Assembly: GCF_000955975.1 (NCBI RefSeq)
Contig: NZ_JYJF01000019.1
Span: forward strand, 11,573-75,572
Length of the DNA: 64,000 bases
Source: Saccharothrix sp. ST-888
GTDB taxonomy: Bacteria; Actinomycetota; Actinomycetes; Streptomycetales; Streptomycetaceae
Reading direction: 5' to 3'
Within the stretch, counting starts at the first letter, position 1, and every line of letters starts with the position of its first letter. The notes under the pieces are model-generated. The model made no database searches. It was not told where the DNA came from and worked only from the letters and a program-made list of their open reading frames with translations. Below, one piece after another: positions 8,415 to 17,249 of the stretch. Position numbers and translations under genes: made by a program.

Positions 8415-8654
8415 ATGACCAGACCTCTGCGCAGAGCGCTCCTGGTGACCGGGTTCGGCCTCGTCCTGGGACTCTCCTTCTGCGCGTCGCTGTGGATCTC
8501 GCACCAGAACTGGGTCAGGAACTCCCTGCTGATCGCGGGACCGTGGCTGCTGCTCCTGGTGGTGGGCAATCTGCGCAGCTCCGCCCGGCAGGTCCGCCGG
8601 CGCCTGGGGCACCGGCCGCACACCCCGGCCGACGAACGGTCGACCACCCCCTGA
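8415..8654 (+). CDS. small two-helix membrane protein, function unknown
   Basis: 79 residues from ATG 8415. A GGGAG ribosome site lies at 8402-8406; an in-frame ATG at 8397 has none. Two hydrophobic helices are visible at about residues 8-28 (LLVTGFGLVLGLSFCASLWI) and 38-55 (NSLLIAGPWLLLLVVGN), followed by an Arg-rich cytoplasmic tail. I do not recognise the family. It lies downstream of the possible leader peptide and hairpins described above. Confidence 0.6.
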   Translation: MTRPLRRALLVTGFGLVLGLSFCASLWISHQNWVRNSLLIAGPWLLLLVVGNLRSSARQVRRRLGHRPHTPADERSTTP

Positions 8655-8736
8655 CACCTCGCTGCACTCCCTGTCCGGCCACGGCGCCGCCCGCTACAGT
8701 CGCTGCGACCTAACGGGTGAATCGGGGAGGCCGTCG

Positions 8737-9732
8737 GTGATCGGTACACGGGGGAGGGCGGCCGAGCGCAGGTACGCGCGGTACGGCGGCGGGCTCGCGC
8801 CGGAAGTGCGGTACGGCCTGGCCGGGGTGGTCGCATCCGGAGTGGCGGGGCTGGTGCTCTGCGCGGCGGCGAGCGGGCACTGGACGGCGACGCTCGGCGG
8901 GGGCCTGCTGGTGGCCGCGATGGCCACGGCGGCCGGTGGCGGCGTGGGCTTCCTCTTCGGCATACCCCGCCTGCTCAGCAGCGGCGCCGCCGCACACCCC
9001 GGTGACCTGAGCGCCACCTCCACCGCGAGCTACGCGCCCAACACCAACCTGGAGCAGGCCTCCGACTGGCTGACCAAGATCCTGCTGGGGGCCGGGCTCA
9101 CCCAGTTGGGCACGGTGCCGCACCGGCTGCGGCAGCTGGGCGACGCCCTGGCGCCGATGGTCGGGGACGGGCCGGGCGCGTCCGCGTTCGTGGCGACGGC
9201 GGTGGTCTACTTCAGCGTGCTCGGGTTCCTGTCCGGGTGGCTGCTCACCCGACTGCTGCTGGCACGGGCGCTGTCCACCGCCGACCGGCAGACCCTGGCG
9301 GACTCGGTGAGCCAGACCTCCACCTCGGCGGGCGCCCTGGACTACACCCCGCCCGAGGTCCGGAAGATGTTCGACACCGGCGTGGAGGGCCTGCGGGTCC
9401 AGGCGCTTGCCCTGCTCCAGGGCAAGCCCGACCCGGCCAACCTCGATCTGATCATCAGGGCGATCGACCGCAACCTCTCGCCCTTCGAACTGCTCCAGGC
9501 GCTGCTCGCCGCCCGCGCGATCGCCACCGGCGCCGGGCTGACCGACGAGCAGCAGGCCATGCTGCGGGAGGCGGTCGACTACAAGCTGCGCAACTCGAGC
9601 GCCGTCCCGCCGTACTCGCGCCGGCGTGTGGTCGGCGAGGAGATCCTCCGACTGCTGGCCGCGCCCACCCCCACGGGCGCGGAAGCGGCCAAGGACAGCA
9701 GCGGAGCCGAGGCCGCGGCCCGGTCCCAGTAG
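8737..9732 (+). CDS. conserved membrane protein of unknown function
   Basis: 331 residues from GTG 8737. Two N-terminal hydrophobic helices (about residues 27-70) are followed by GFLFGIPR and by YAPNTNLEQASDWLTKILLG, a block that recurs in uncharacterised bacterial membrane proteins. A third helix lies near residues 145-175. The C-terminal half is soluble and helical, with an Ala/Glu-rich end. No catalytic motif is evident. It is convergent with the sensor-domain gene, separated by a long inverted repeat (9790-9901) that probably terminates both. Confidence 0.65.
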   Translation: MIGTRGRAAERRYARYGGGLAPEVRYGLAGVVASGVAGLVLCAAASGHWTATLGGGLLVAAMATAAGGGVGFLFGIPRLLSSGAAAHPGDLSATSTASYAPNTNLEQASDWLTKILLGAGLTQLGTVPHRLRQLGDALAPMVGDGPGASAFVATAVVYFSVLGFLSGWLLTRLLLARALSTADRQTLADSVSQTSTSAGALDYTPPEVRKMFDTGVEGLRVQALALLQGKPDPANLDLIIRAIDRNLSPFELLQALLAARAIATGAGLTDEQQAMLREAVDYKLRNSSAVPPYSRRRVVGEEILRLLAAPTPTGAEAAKDSSGAEAAARSQ

Positions 9733-9789
9733 GCCCAATCCTGCGGGGCAGCGGTTCTCCGGGGCAGCGGTTCTTCAGGGGCGCAGCTC

Positions 9790-9901
9790 TTCAGGGGCGC
9801 GGGGAACTGCGCGAGTCGGAAGCGAGCGACGTGCGGCCGGGCCCGGTGAGCACGTGGCACCTCGGACCCTGCCGTTTCGCGCAGTTCCCCGCGCCCCTGA
9901 A
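9790..9901. repeat. streptomycete dispersed inverted repeat, bidirectional terminator
   Basis: Two perfectly complementary 25-bp arms (9790-9814 and 9877-9901) with core GCGCGGGGAACTGCGCGA and a 62-nt loop. Partial extra copies of the arm lie at about 9773-9785 and 9920-9931. It sits between two convergent genes, and the same core recurs near 27308, 41594 and 47346. Confidence 0.85.
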
Positions 9902-9948
9902 GTTCCATGCCCGGTCCCCCGCGCCCCTGAAAAAAAGTCCATGCCTGG

Positions 9949-10677
9949 TCAGCGAGCGGAGAGCAGGCCCTGGACGGCGGCCCGGGTGACTCCGTTGACC
10001 GCGCGGACCAGCAGGGCGGCGAGGTAGAGGAACGCGATGCCGAGGACGGAGACGCCCGCGATCTGCCAGGGCGAGGAGATGTAGTACTGGTAGTGCGAGG
10101 TGTCGGTGGAGAAGTCGGCCACCCGCAGGCCCGGCCAGCCCAGGTACCGGTGGAACACCCAGTGGTACGTGGGGTACAGCGTCAGCGCCCAGCCGACCGT
10201 CAGGAAGACCGTCGGGAGGACGAAGCTCAGGATGCTCCAGGGGAGCATCACCACCTGGTAGAGCGCCGCCTTCCAGCCCGCCGGATCGGCCAGCCGGGCG
10301 GTGCAGCCGCCCCAGAACCCGGGACGGCGGGGGCGCACCGGCGCCGGCCCCGAGAGTTCGGCACCCAGCAGCGTGCGGGCCCGGTGCCGTTCCAGGGCGC
10401 CGAGCCCCCGGGCACCGGTGAGCAGCAGGGCGGACAGCGGCAGGCCCAGCGCCGTGATCGCCAGCCCCAGCCCGGCCGCGAAGAAGGTGACGACGAAGGC
10501 GAAGCCCACCACGGCGAGGGGCAGGGAGCTCAGCGCGAAGCCGAACTGCCGCCAGGTGGCGGCGGTGACCGGGGCCAGCCAGAAGGACGCCCCCGGCCCG
10601 GCGGCGGGCCGCGCGGCGTAGCCGTCACGGCCGTGCGGGCCCATGCCGTCGGTGCTCGTGGTGGTGGTGCTGCTCAT
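9949..10677 (-). CDS. sensor-domain membrane protein
   Basis: 242 residues with four hydrophobic helices arranged as two pairs (about residues 47-95 and 130-165, with the last near 215-235). This matches the 'putative sensor' membrane domain commonly fused to actinobacterial histidine kinases, but here it stands alone with no kinase domain. A short Ser/Thr-rich N-terminus precedes it. I chose ATG 10677, which has AAGGGG just upstream; the frame continues to 10809 without better support. The adjacent minus-strand gene encodes an acetyltransferase. The signal sensed is unknown. Confidence 0.65.
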   Translation of the reverse strand: MSSTTTTSTDGMGPHGRDGYAARPAAGPGASFWLAPVTAATWRQFGFALSSLPLAVVGFAFVVTFFAAGLGLAITALGLPLSALLLTGARGLGALERHRARTLLGAELSGPAPVRPRRPGFWGGCTARLADPAGWKAALYQVVMLPWSILSFVLPTVFLTVGWALTLYPTYHWVFHRYLGWPGLRVADFSTDTSHYQYYISSPWQIAGVSVLGIAFLYLAALLVRAVNGVTRAAVQGLLSAR

Positions 10678-10778
10678 CGCGGGCCCCTTGGTGTCGTCCG
10701 TACTCACACTCCACACGATGCCGGTTGCGGGCCGTCGCCGGTATGGAGCCCGCTGGCGACTTCGGGGTGGGGTTCTCC

Positions 10779-11387
10779 CTACCCTCGCCCTCGGGCGGGA
10801 CCGGTCCACTCGGGCGCCAGCAGCGAGAACAGCAGCGAGTCGTACCAGGTGCCGCGCAGGTGCAGGTCGTGCCGGATCCGGCCCTCCAGTTGGAAGCCGG
10901 CCTTGGTGAGCACCCGGACGGAGGCGGCGTTGGCCGGATCGACCCGGGCGGCGAGGCGGTGCAGGCCGAGCGTCCGGAAGGCGAACTCGCAGAGCACCTC
11001 GGTGATCTCGCTCGCGTACCCCCGGCCCCAGGTGTCGCGGCGCAGGGCGTAGCCGAGGGTGGCGGAGCGGTGGTCGCCGAGGTCGAGCACGGCGGTGCCG
11101 ATCGGGGCGGCGTACGCGGGCTCGTCGTCGGCGAGCACGGTGACGGCGAGTCGGTAGACGGTGCGCGGGTCGGCCTCGGCCTGTTCGACGTAGAGCTCGA
11201 TCTGGTCGGCGCAGGTCTCGCGGTCACGCGGTTCGAAGGGCAGGTACCTGGCGGCTTCCGGGTCGCCGAAGACGGCGTACAGGGCGTCCACGTCGGCGGG
11301 GGTGTGGTGGAACTCGCGGATGGCGAGGCGTGGGCCGGTCAGCAGCACGGCCGCTCCCGGCGCCGCGGGTTCCGGTTCTGGCTCCAT
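10779..11387 (-). CDS. GNAT N-acetyltransferase (RimJ/RimL type)
   Basis: 202 residues. The order of elements is that of acetyltransf_3-type GNATs: LLTGPRLAIREFHHTPADVD at the N-terminus, LGYALRRDTWGRGYASEITE as the acetyl-CoA pyrophosphate loop, then HRLAARVDPANAASVRVLTK and GFQLEGRIRHDL. Such enzymes acetylate protein N-termini or small amines; the substrate cannot be inferred. The start ATG 11387 gives the normal family length. It is divergent from the hypothetical gene at 11484, with about 96 bp shared. Confidence 0.85.
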   Translation of the reverse strand: MEPEPEPAAPGAAVLLTGPRLAIREFHHTPADVDALYAVFGDPEAARYLPFEPRDRETCADQIELYVEQAEADPRTVYRLAVTVLADDEPAYAAPIGTAVLDLGDHRSATLGYALRRDTWGRGYASEITEVLCEFAFRTLGLHRLAARVDPANAASVRVLTKAGFQLEGRIRHDLHLRGTWYDSLLFSLLAPEWTGPARGRG

Positions 11388-11483
11388 GCCGCCCGACCCT
11401 ACAGCGGGCCGGGCCGCGGGGACCGCGCAGCGGGCGGGGCCACCGGCGGCGTCCGCGCCGCCGCACGGGCTACCGTACGTACC

Positions 11484-12347
11484 GTGAACCACGATCTGCA
11501 GCTCACCCCGCTCACCCGCACCGCCGACCTGCTGGCCTGGGCGGCCGAGCACGGGTACGAGCCGGTGCCCGAGGAGGCGCTGCGGACGGTGCTCACCCTG
11601 CTGGAGCTCGGCGGCGCACCGATGCACGAGGGCTTTCCCGAGCTGAGTTCGCCGCTGCTGGAGCAGCTGCTGTACGAGCAGCTGTACCTGTACGTGCAGC
11701 CCGCGAGCGAGCCGGAGGCGTACGGGCGGGCGGTGCGGCTGCTGGTCGACCACCAGCGGGCGGGCCGGCGGCTCAACGCCAAGCGGCAGGCGAAGCTGCA
11801 CGCGGAGGCCGAGTGGCAGGGCGAGCTGCTCTGCGACCTGCTGCGCCGCCCGCACCTGGTGACCTGGCCCCGGCTGTACACCCTGCTGCTGCGCGCGGAC
11901 GGAGTGGACACCACCGACGCGGCGGCCGTGTCGGCCTGGCTGGAGGAGTTCCGCGAGCTGACGGAGGATCAGCGCATCGCGTGCTTCGGCTGGCTGGAGG
12001 AGCAGGGGCTGCTGGAGCCGGTGCAGGGCGACGAGGGGTGGAACCGGGCCCGCATGCTGTCCGTGGGGATGGCCACCGACGGCGCCCGGCTGCTGCTGGA
12101 GAACCGGCTGATGCAGCGCAGCTACCGCAATCTGGCCGGGCTGAACGCGCTGGGGCTGCCGATGCCCGGCGAACTCTCCGGGGACTTCGAGGACTTCGAG
12201 GCCGTGGTGGCGGCGGAGGCGCTGCGGCTGTGCGGGGAGTGGACGGTGCCGGGGCTGCCCGAGCTGCTGGTGACGGAGTTCGCGGAGCTGGCACCGGAGC
12301 CGGGCACCGAGGAGATCGAGGAGTACCTGGCGGGCACGGAGGCCTGA
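11484..12347 (+). CDS. conserved actinobacterial protein of unknown function
   Basis: 287 residues, soluble, acidic (a run of Glu at the C-terminus) and Leu/Glu/Ala-rich helical throughout, with no recognisable domain. The start is GTG 11484. No ribosome site is visible, but TACCGT lies 8-13 nt upstream, so the message may be leaderless. It is divergent from a GNAT gene and convergent with the M23 peptidase gene. Confidence 0.65.
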   Translation: MNHDLQLTPLTRTADLLAWAAEHGYEPVPEEALRTVLTLLELGGAPMHEGFPELSSPLLEQLLYEQLYLYVQPASEPEAYGRAVRLLVDHQRAGRRLNAKRQAKLHAEAEWQGELLCDLLRRPHLVTWPRLYTLLLRADGVDTTDAAAVSAWLEEFRELTEDQRIACFGWLEEQGLLEPVQGDEGWNRARMLSVGMATDGARLLLENRLMQRSYRNLAGLNALGLPMPGELSGDFEDFEAVVAAEALRLCGEWTVPGLPELLVTEFAELAPEPGTEEIEEYLAGTEA

Positions 12348-12444
12348 CCGCGCGCCGCCGGCCGGGCACTGCCCTCCGGGATGCCCGGCGGGCCCGCACC
12401 GCGTACGGCGACGGGCCCGTCCGGGAGGCGTTCGGCCGGGAGGC

Positions 12445-13317
12445 CTACGGCTGGAGGCCGTGGGACCGGAGCCAGGCGAGCGGGTCGACCGGGGCTCCGC
12501 CGCCGGGGCGGACCTCCAGGTGGAGGTGCGGGCCGATGGGGGCGCTTCCCGGCAGGAGGCCGGGGCAGTTGCCGGTGGCGCCGACCTTGCCGAGCTGGGT
12601 GCCGGCGGCGACCTGGCCGGAGGCGGCGGAGATGGCGGAGAGGTGGCAGTACCAGATCTCGGTGCCGTCGGGCAGGGTCTGGATCACCCGGTACCCGTAC
12701 GCGCCGGACCAGCCGGCCGAGGTGACCGTGCCCGCGCCGAGGGCGGTGACCGGGGTGCCGGTCGGGGCCGCGAAGTCCAGGCCGGTGTTCAGGTGGGCCC
12801 AGTGCGGACCGGCCTGCGCCACGAGGGTGTAGTTGGCGGTCGGCAGCTCCAGGGTGCCGAGCCGGTCGCGCTCGGCCGCAGCCTGTACCTCGGCCTGCTG
12901 GGCGGCCCGCTTGGTCTCGGCCTCCTGGGCGGCGGCCAGCCGGGCGGTCTCCTCGACCGAGGTGCGCTGCCCGTCGGCCTGCTGCTGGATCCGGGCGGCG
13001 AGGGCCAGTCCGGGGTCGGCGGACAGGACGTGCTCCGAGGCCGTGTCGGGGACCGAGAGCGCCGGTGCGGGGGCGGGCGGCTGGGCGGGGGTGGCCGCGG
13101 CGGCCGACCCTGCGGTGGCGAGTCCGGTGGCGCCCAGCCCGGCGGCCATCGCGGTCACGCCGAGCAGCGAGCCGCCGGTGCGGGGCTGACGGGGCATCCG
13201 GTGCCGGGCCGCCCCGTCGGTGTCGACGGCCTGCTCCTGCGGGGGTTCGAGCAGCTGGGTACCGAACCCGAGAGTGCCGATCCCGAGGTTGGCGGGGGTG
13301 TGCGACAAGGACGCCAC
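12445..13317 (-). CDS. secreted M23-family peptidase (LytM-type)
   Basis: 290 residues. An internal hydrophobic segment (LLGVTAMAAGLGATGLATAG) after a basic stretch is the export signal. It is followed by a Pro/Ala linker, a coiled-coil region rich in Glu/Ala/Gln (about 95-155), and a C-terminal LytM domain. Zinc ligands are visible in HLNTGLDF (about 175-182) and HLHLEV (about 262-267). It is predicted to cut peptidoglycan cross-links outside the cell. I chose GTG 13317, which follows GAAAGGAG. Immediately upstream is a c-di-AMP riboswitch, the usual control for cell-wall hydrolases in streptomycetes. Confidence 0.88.
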   Translation of the reverse strand: MASLSHTPANLGIGTLGFGTQLLEPPQEQAVDTDGAARHRMPRQPRTGGSLLGVTAMAAGLGATGLATAGSAAAATPAQPPAPAPALSVPDTASEHVLSADPGLALAARIQQQADGQRTSVEETARLAAAQEAETKRAAQQAEVQAAAERDRLGTLELPTANYTLVAQAGPHWAHLNTGLDFAAPTGTPVTALGAGTVTSAGWSGAYGYRVIQTLPDGTEIWYCHLSAISAASGQVAAGTQLGKVGATGNCPGLLPGSAPIGPHLHLEVRPGGGAPVDPLAWLRSHGLQP

Positions 13318-13342
13318 GGAGGCGCGCTCCTTTCCTTCCTTC

Positions 13343-13485
13343 GCGCCGACCGGGTTAGCTGACGGGTTCGGAGCAGGAAGGTCTCCTACGGGCGGACCGA
13401 GGCCCACCCGATTCACCCCAGGAACGTGGTTCCCCGGCTCCCGGGCCTGCCGCGTGGGCAGACCCCGAGGATTGGGCGACGGCGC
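13343..13485 (-). promoter_or_regulatory. c-di-AMP riboswitch (ydaO/yuaA type)
   Basis: On the minus strand the leader contains the conserved blocks GGGGAACCACGTTC, GGGGTGAATCGG and CCGTCAGCTAACCCGGTCGG in the order of the ydaO class. The ends pair: GCGCCG at 13480-13485 with CGGCGC at 13343-13348. It lies 25 nt before the M23 peptidase start. In this class c-di-AMP binding shuts off expression of cell-wall hydrolase genes. Confidence 0.92.
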
Positions 13486-13658
13486 ACGGTGCCGTTCGGG
13501 TACGGCGTTGCCGACCGCGCTGCGTTATCAAACGTTAATCCGAGAAGCCCATGATTCCAAGCTGCGCGATTGGTGCAGTCCTGGCTTCCTGGGGCGCAAT
13601 GGGCGATTTGTGACGATTGGCCAGCTCGCCCCATGACGGCCTGTTATCCCCCGGGGGC

Positions 13659-13862
13659 TCAGCCCTGGGCCCGGCGGTCCCGCTCGGCGATGGTCGTCCC
13701 GCCGATCGCCCAGTTCTCGCGCGGCAGCTCCTCGATCGCCACCCAGATGTTCTCCGGCTTCACGCCGGTGATCCGGGCGTATGCCTCGGTGAGTTCGCGG
13801 GCGATCTCGGCCTTCTGCTCCTCGGTGCGGCCGGCCAGCTGCTTGACGTTGATGAACGGCAC
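13659..13862 (-). CDS. 4-oxalocrotonate tautomerase-family enzyme
   Basis: 67 residues, the usual monomer size. The N-terminus is MPFINVKQLAGRTEEQKAEI; after Met removal Pro1 would be the catalytic base. The family's C-terminal IWVAIEELPRENW is present. It is a cytosolic ketonisation catalyst with unknown substrate. The start is GTG 13862, with GAGGAG upstream. It is divergent from the hydrolase/TetR operon across a 132-bp region that holds a TetR-type operator, so both may be controlled together. Confidence 0.85.
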   Translation of the reverse strand: MPFINVKQLAGRTEEQKAEIARELTEAYARITGVKPENIWVAIEELPRENWAIGGTTIAERDRRAQG

Positions 13863-13931
13863 GACGACTCCTCACGGTCCGACTCTGCGATCAGCCGCAC
13901 CGTACCGCACGATCCGGCAGACATCTTGACG

Positions 13932-13952
13932 GCTAAGGCTATTAGCCTTAGC
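13932..13952. promoter_or_regulatory. palindromic operator for the TetR regulator
   Basis: GCTAAGGC, a TATTA spacer, and GCCTTAGC form a perfect 8-bp dyad. It lies between TTGAC (13926-13930) and a -10-like TTAGCT (13948-13953), so occupancy would block the hydrolase/tetR promoter. The downstream regulator at 14804 is the likely ligand-responsive repressor. Confidence 0.8.
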
Positions 13953-13994
13953 TTTATGGCTACAGGAAGCAGCCCACGGCAGCGGAGGCAGGCC

Positions 13995-14804
13995 ATGTCC
14001 GACACCCAGTACCTCGACGTCCCCGGCGGCCGGATCGCGTTCGACGACAGCGGCACGCCCACCGACGGCACCCCGGTGGTGCTGCTGCCCGGGATGCTCG
14101 ACTCCCGCGCCTCGTACCGGTACCTGCGGCCGCTGCTCACCGCGGCCGGACACCGGGTGATCACCATGGACCTGCGCGGCTTCGGCGAGTCCTCGATCGC
14201 CTGGGACGACTACTCCCCCGGCGCGATCGCGGACGACGTGCTCGCCCTGCTCGACCACCTGGACATCGAGCGGGCCGTCCTGGTCGGCAACTCGTACACC
14301 GGCGCCACCGTGGTCGAAGCGGCCGGGCGCACCCCCGAACGGGTGGCCGGGATAGCCCTGATCGACGCCTTCGTCGAGCACCGGGCGAACGCCTTCCAGC
14401 AGGCGGCGATGAAGGCGCTCGGCCCGCTGGTGCTGGCCTTCCCCGGCATCTGGGGCCTCGCCCAGCGGTACTACTACCCCTCGCGCAGGCCCGCCGACTT
14501 CGAGGCCCACCGCTCCGCGCTGGTGGCCGCGCTGCGCACCCCCGGCCGGAGGACCGCCACCCGGGGCTACCTGAACGGCGACTCCGCTGCCCTCGGGTCG
14601 GCGGCGGCGGCGCACTGCCCGGCGCTGGTGCTCATGGGCAGCAAGGACGTCGACTTCCCCGACCCGGCCGCGCTCGCCGACCGGCAGGCCGCGGCGCTGA
14701 AGGGCCGTAAGGTGATGATCGACGGTGCCGGGCACTACCCGATGGCGGAGTTCCCCGAGGCCACCGCCGACGCCCTGCTCCCCTTCCTGCACGAGGTCGC
14801 CTGA
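13995..14804 (+). CDS. alpha/beta hydrolase
   Basis: 269 residues. The nucleophile elbow is VGNSYTG (Ser about residue 100); the acid is expected in SKDVDFPD, and the catalytic His is in GAGHYPM (about residue 247). The DLRGFGES segment precedes the elbow. The substrate is unknown. I chose ATG 13995 because GGAGG lies 6 nt upstream; the in-frame ATG at 13956 lies at or before the predicted transcription start. The stop codon overlaps the tetR start (TGATG), so the two are one translationally coupled, self-regulated operon. Confidence 0.85.
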   Translation: MSDTQYLDVPGGRIAFDDSGTPTDGTPVVLLPGMLDSRASYRYLRPLLTAAGHRVITMDLRGFGESSIAWDDYSPGAIADDVLALLDHLDIERAVLVGNSYTGATVVEAAGRTPERVAGIALIDAFVEHRANAFQQAAMKALGPLVLAFPGIWGLAQRYYYPSRRPADFEAHRSALVAALRTPGRRTATRGYLNGDSAALGSAAAAHCPALVLMGSKDVDFPDPAALADRQAAALKGRKVMIDGAGHYPMAEFPEATADALLPFLHEVA

Positions 14805-15373
14805 TGCCCAGGGCCGGACTCACCCCCGCCGCCGTCGTCGGCCACGCCCTCGAACTGATCGACGAACAGGGCCCCGAAGCCCTCACCCTGGCCGCCGTGG
14901 CCGCCCGGGCGGGCGTCGCCACCCCCTCCCTCTACAAGCACGTCAGCGGCGGCCTGACCGAACTGCGCCGGCTGATCGCCGTCCGGGTCACCGAGGACCT
15001 CGCCGAGCAGCTGGCCACCGCGGTGCTGGGGCGCAGCCGGGACGAGGCGGTCGAGGCCCTGCTGGCGGCCTACCTGGACTACGCGGTCCGCCACCCGCGC
15101 CGGTACGCCGCCCTGCCGCAGGCGCCGCAGGACGACGAGGAGCTGCAGTACGCGGCCGCCCGGCTGGTCGGGGTGATCCTGGCGGTGCTGCGCGGGTACG
15201 GGCTGGAGGGCTCGGAGGCGATCCACGCGGCCCGTGCGGTGCGTTCGGTGGCCCACGGCTTCGCCTCGCTCTCCACCGGCGGTGCCTTCCGGCTGGCCGA
15301 GGACCTGGCGGTGACCCGGGAGCGGCTGATCCGGGTGCTGACCGAAGGCCTGCGGGCCTGGCCGGCGGCCTGA
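14804..15373 (+). CDS. TetR/AcrR-family repressor
   Basis: 189 residues. The N-terminal helix-turn-helix is seen in LTLAAVAARAGVATPSLYKH (about residues 26-45), followed by a helical ligand-binding domain of the WHG type containing VRSVAHGFASLSTGGAF. It is co-translated with the hydrolase upstream and very probably binds the dyad at 13932-13952, repressing its own operon and perhaps the divergent tautomerase gene. Confidence 0.88.
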   Translation: MPRAGLTPAAVVGHALELIDEQGPEALTLAAVAARAGVATPSLYKHVSGGLTELRRLIAVRVTEDLAEQLATAVLGRSRDEAVEALLAAYLDYAVRHPRRYAALPQAPQDDEELQYAAARLVGVILAVLRGYGLEGSEAIHAARAVRSVAHGFASLSTGGAFRLAEDLAVTRERLIRVLTEGLRAWPAA

Positions 15374-15762
15374 GGCACGGCGGGGCCCGGCCGTTCACCG
15401 CCGCCCCGGGCTTGACGGGGCGGCGCCCCGGCGCTCAGGGTGGCCAACAGGCGGGAGCCACCGGGCGGTTCACCGGCCGGAGGGGGTGCGGCCGCTCGTC
15501 GGCGGGAAGCCGGACGAACCGCTGCGGGACCTCTCCACCGGGCCGCGGACCAATCCGGGCACCGGAGCGGGCGGGTGCGGGCGCACCGGTACGGATCCGG
15601 GTGGGATTCGAGACCGAACTGTCGCAGACCATCCGCCACCACGGCGGTCGGACTGGGTAGGTAGCATCCGAGCAGCCCACGTACCGTCAGCGACAGCCGC
15701 CGACCGGACACGATGCCGCCGCCCACGATGCCCCAGGGCACGATCACAAGGAGGAGGCCGGT
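15374..15762. other. intergenic stretch
   Basis: No gene is evident: the frames here are short and Arg/Gly/Pro-rich on both strands. The AT-richer GTAGGTAGCAT near 15658-15668 could be the -10 region for the small gene at 15763. Confidence 0.4.
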
Positions 15763-15978
15763 ATGACCCAGACCGCGCAGACCATCCGTCCCGGTACCGG
15801 TCTCGTCCCGGAGCAGCGCACCCCGGCCAGGCCCGCCGTGCCGGGTGCCGGGACCGCCCCCGGCCGCGGGCTGGCGGACGCCGCCCGGCGTGCCTTCGCG
15901 GTCGCCCGGGGGCTGCGCTCGCTGCGCCCGGTCCCGGCCCGTCCGCAGGAGCCGTACGGCGAGAGCGACGGACAGTAG
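15763..15978 (+). CDS. small protein of unknown function (71 aa)
   Basis: 71 residues with a very good ribosome site (AAGGAGGAGG) 7 nt before the ATG, which is the main argument that it is real. It is Pro/Ala/Arg-rich, with a central basic amphipathic helix (LADAARRAFAVARGLRSLRP) and an acidic end. There is no signal peptide or cysteine, and no family is recognised. Confidence 0.5.
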   Translation: MTQTAQTIRPGTGLVPEQRTPARPAVPGAGTAPGRGLADAARRAFAVARGLRSLRPVPARPQEPYGESDGQ

Positions 15979-16115
15979 GCCCGCACCGGCGCCCCGGCCG
16001 GGCGGACGCCGCTCGTGCCGGGCGCGGAATTCCCCCTGGATCCGGGCCGACGACGCTAAATTGACCTGAGCAGCGGATGGTCAGCGGCCTGGCCCGAGTC
16101 TCGGCGGAGGTCCTC

Positions 16116-17249
16116 GTGCCCGCAGTCACCACGGTGGCACGACAGCTCGCCGCAGCAACCCGGCGCGGCCCCTACGGGCGCTGGCTGACCCGGCTCCTGG
16201 ACGGCGACCCCGTCGCCGAGCGGGTCGCCCTCGGCCTGCTGACCGTCTTCGCCGGACTGCTCACCCTGCTCGCCATCGTCGCGCCCAACGACTGCCCGCC
16301 CTCGGCGCAGATGCTGCCGCTGCTCCTCGGCGGCTTCGTGCTGCACATCCGGCTGATGAGGCTGCTGCTGGCGCCGGTCGGACTCGGGCTCGGCACCGAG
16401 TGGCTGCTGCGCGTCCCCCTCGGGGTACGGCTCGGCTCGGCGCTGATGGTGGTGATCGCAGCGGTGATCGGCCTGCTGATGTCCCGCCACCGCAGCCGGC
16501 TCGGCCTGCGCGGCACCCGGGGCGACACCATGCTGCTGGAACTCGCCGAGCGCACCCGGGATCTCGGCCGCCTCCCCGACCGCCTGCTGGACTGGCGCTT
16601 CCACCGGGCGATCTCCCCGGTCAGCGGCGCGTTCTTCGCCGGGGACTTCCTGCTCACCGCGCAGCGGCCCGAGCGGGACCTGCTGGAGGTGGTCCTGGTC
16701 GACGTCTCGGGCAAGGGCAGCCGGGCCGCCGCGCGGTCGATGCACCTCTCCGGGGCCTTCGCGATGCTGCTCGGCTCGGTGCCGCCGGAGGCCTTCCTGG
16801 CCCGGGCCAACGACTACCTGGCCCGGCTCGGCTGGGAGGACGAGTTCGCCACCGCCGTCCACCTCGCGCTCTCCCCCGCCACCGGGCGCTACCGGCTGTT
16901 CACCGCCGGGCACCCGCCCGCCGGGCACTACCACCGCGCGGACGGCGGCAGTTGGGAGCTCCGCGGCGAGAGCGGGCCCGCGCTGGGCATCTTCGCCGGG
17001 ACGCGCTATCCCGCCGCGTCCGGGCAGCTCGCCCACGGGGACTCGCTGCTGCTCTACAGCGACGGCCTGGTCGAAGTACCCGGCGAGGACATCGACCAGG
17101 GCATCGGACGGCTGCTGGAGGCGGCCACCGGGCTGCTCCGGTACGGCGGTCCGGCCGACCCGGCCGCGGAACTGCTGCGGACCGTCGCCCGCAACGTCGC
17201 CGACGACCGGACGGTGGTGGTCGTCCGCCGCCTCGGCGCGGGCGGCTGA
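16116..17249 (+). CDS. membrane-anchored SpoIIE/PP2C-type phosphatase
   Basis: 377 residues. Three to four N-terminal helices span about residues 35-125, followed by a PP2C domain of the RsbU/SpoIIE class. FFAGDFL and VLVDVSGKGSRAA carry the metal-binding aspartates, then GHPPAGHY, then LLLYSDGLVEV, then NVADDRTVVVVR. Such proteins dephosphorylate anti-anti-sigma factors. I chose GTG 16116, which has GGAGG 5 nt upstream; ATG 16077 is in frame but has no ribosome site and lies just after a possible promoter (TAAATT). It precedes the conservon operon but is not clearly part of it. Confidence 0.85.
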   Translation: MPAVTTVARQLAAATRRGPYGRWLTRLLDGDPVAERVALGLLTVFAGLLTLLAIVAPNDCPPSAQMLPLLLGGFVLHIRLMRLLLAPVGLGLGTEWLLRVPLGVRLGSALMVVIAAVIGLLMSRHRSRLGLRGTRGDTMLLELAERTRDLGRLPDRLLDWRFHRAISPVSGAFFAGDFLLTAQRPERDLLEVVLVDVSGKGSRAAARSMHLSGAFAMLLGSVPPEAFLARANDYLARLGWEDEFATAVHLALSPATGRYRLFTAGHPPAGHYHRADGGSWELRGESGPALGIFAGTRYPAASGQLAHGDSLLLYSDGLVEVPGEDIDQGIGRLLEAATGLLRYGGPADPAAELLRTVARNVADDRTVVVVRRLGAGG

